From NCBI GenBank assembly GCA_022711115.1, contig JAKLFP010000004.1, forward strand, positions 242,625 to 281,188: a stretch of 38,564 nt of DNA, given 5' to 3'; not shown here. Position 1 is the stretch's first letter. This stretch comes from Candidatus Omnitrophota bacterium (GTDB taxonomy: Bacteria; Omnitrophota; Omnitrophia; Omnitrophales; Aquincolibacteriaceae). Below are more notes on the stretch, generated by a model. It saw nothing but the letters and a program-made list of their open reading frames with translations, was not told the DNA's origin and made no database searches.

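Noticed and set aside
1-38564. CRISPR array or insertion sequence
   Set aside because: No regularly spaced identical repeats with unique spacers, no transposase signature and no terminal inverted repeats were seen on either strand.

Overview
The window is dominated by one giant gene. A single reading frame opens at an ATG at 5253, behind a good Shine-Dalgarno sequence and a near-consensus sigma70-type promoter. It runs without a stop to the last base, giving 33,312 nt or 11,104 codons, and it is still open. Upstream are four ordinary protein genes and a tRNA, all on the + strand. Open frames above 10,000 codons that mix membrane segments, coiled coils and many unrelated enzyme domains are known from Candidatus Omnitrophota, so I infer an Omnitrophota-type genome. 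No phylogenetic marker in the window proves this.

Layout. 1-806 is the 3' part of a thiolase. 896-1630 is a small exported coiled-coil protein of unknown function. 1790-4506 is a two-gene unit with a 4-nt overlap: a long-chain acyl-CoA synthetase and a monoacylglycerol-lipase-like alpha/beta hydrolase. With the thiolase, these suggest a fatty-acid or lipid-handling locus. 4644-4716 is tRNA-Ala(CGC). 4717-5252 is an AT-rich control region with a tandem 23-bp repeat, the promoter at 5113-5141, and a leader with two mutually exclusive hairpins.

The giant protein, N to C: signal peptide; TraB/ChaN (Tiki)-like domain; small helical modules; membrane hairpin; Pro-rich linkers; about 1,400 residues of TolC-like modules; long coiled coil; about 900 residues of degenerate ~70-residue helical repeats; membrane block; HEAT-like repeats of 38-40 residues; further membrane blocks separated by an 11-residue (hendecad) coiled coil. 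Then comes a run of enzyme-like domains: CMP-kinase-like, GT-A glycosyltransferase-like, ROK sugar-kinase-like, HD phosphohydrolase-like, YdcF/DUF218-like, nucleoside diphosphate kinase, and a sugar-nucleotidyltransferase-like domain at the window edge.

The most unusual signal is a short peptide, R-[S/A]-E-[I/L/M/V]-R, most often as A-R-S-E-[L/M]-R. It occurs twelve times: three near the N-terminus and nine in the C-terminal half, mostly just before the start of a new module. The copies use different synonymous codons, so the peptide rather than the DNA appears to be conserved. My working hypothesis is that the gene encodes a membrane-anchored polyprotein, or tethered assembly line, for activated-sugar and glycan chemistry, with this motif as a module-boundary or processing signal. 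That function is inference; the open frame, the motif copies and the domain signatures are read directly from the sequence.
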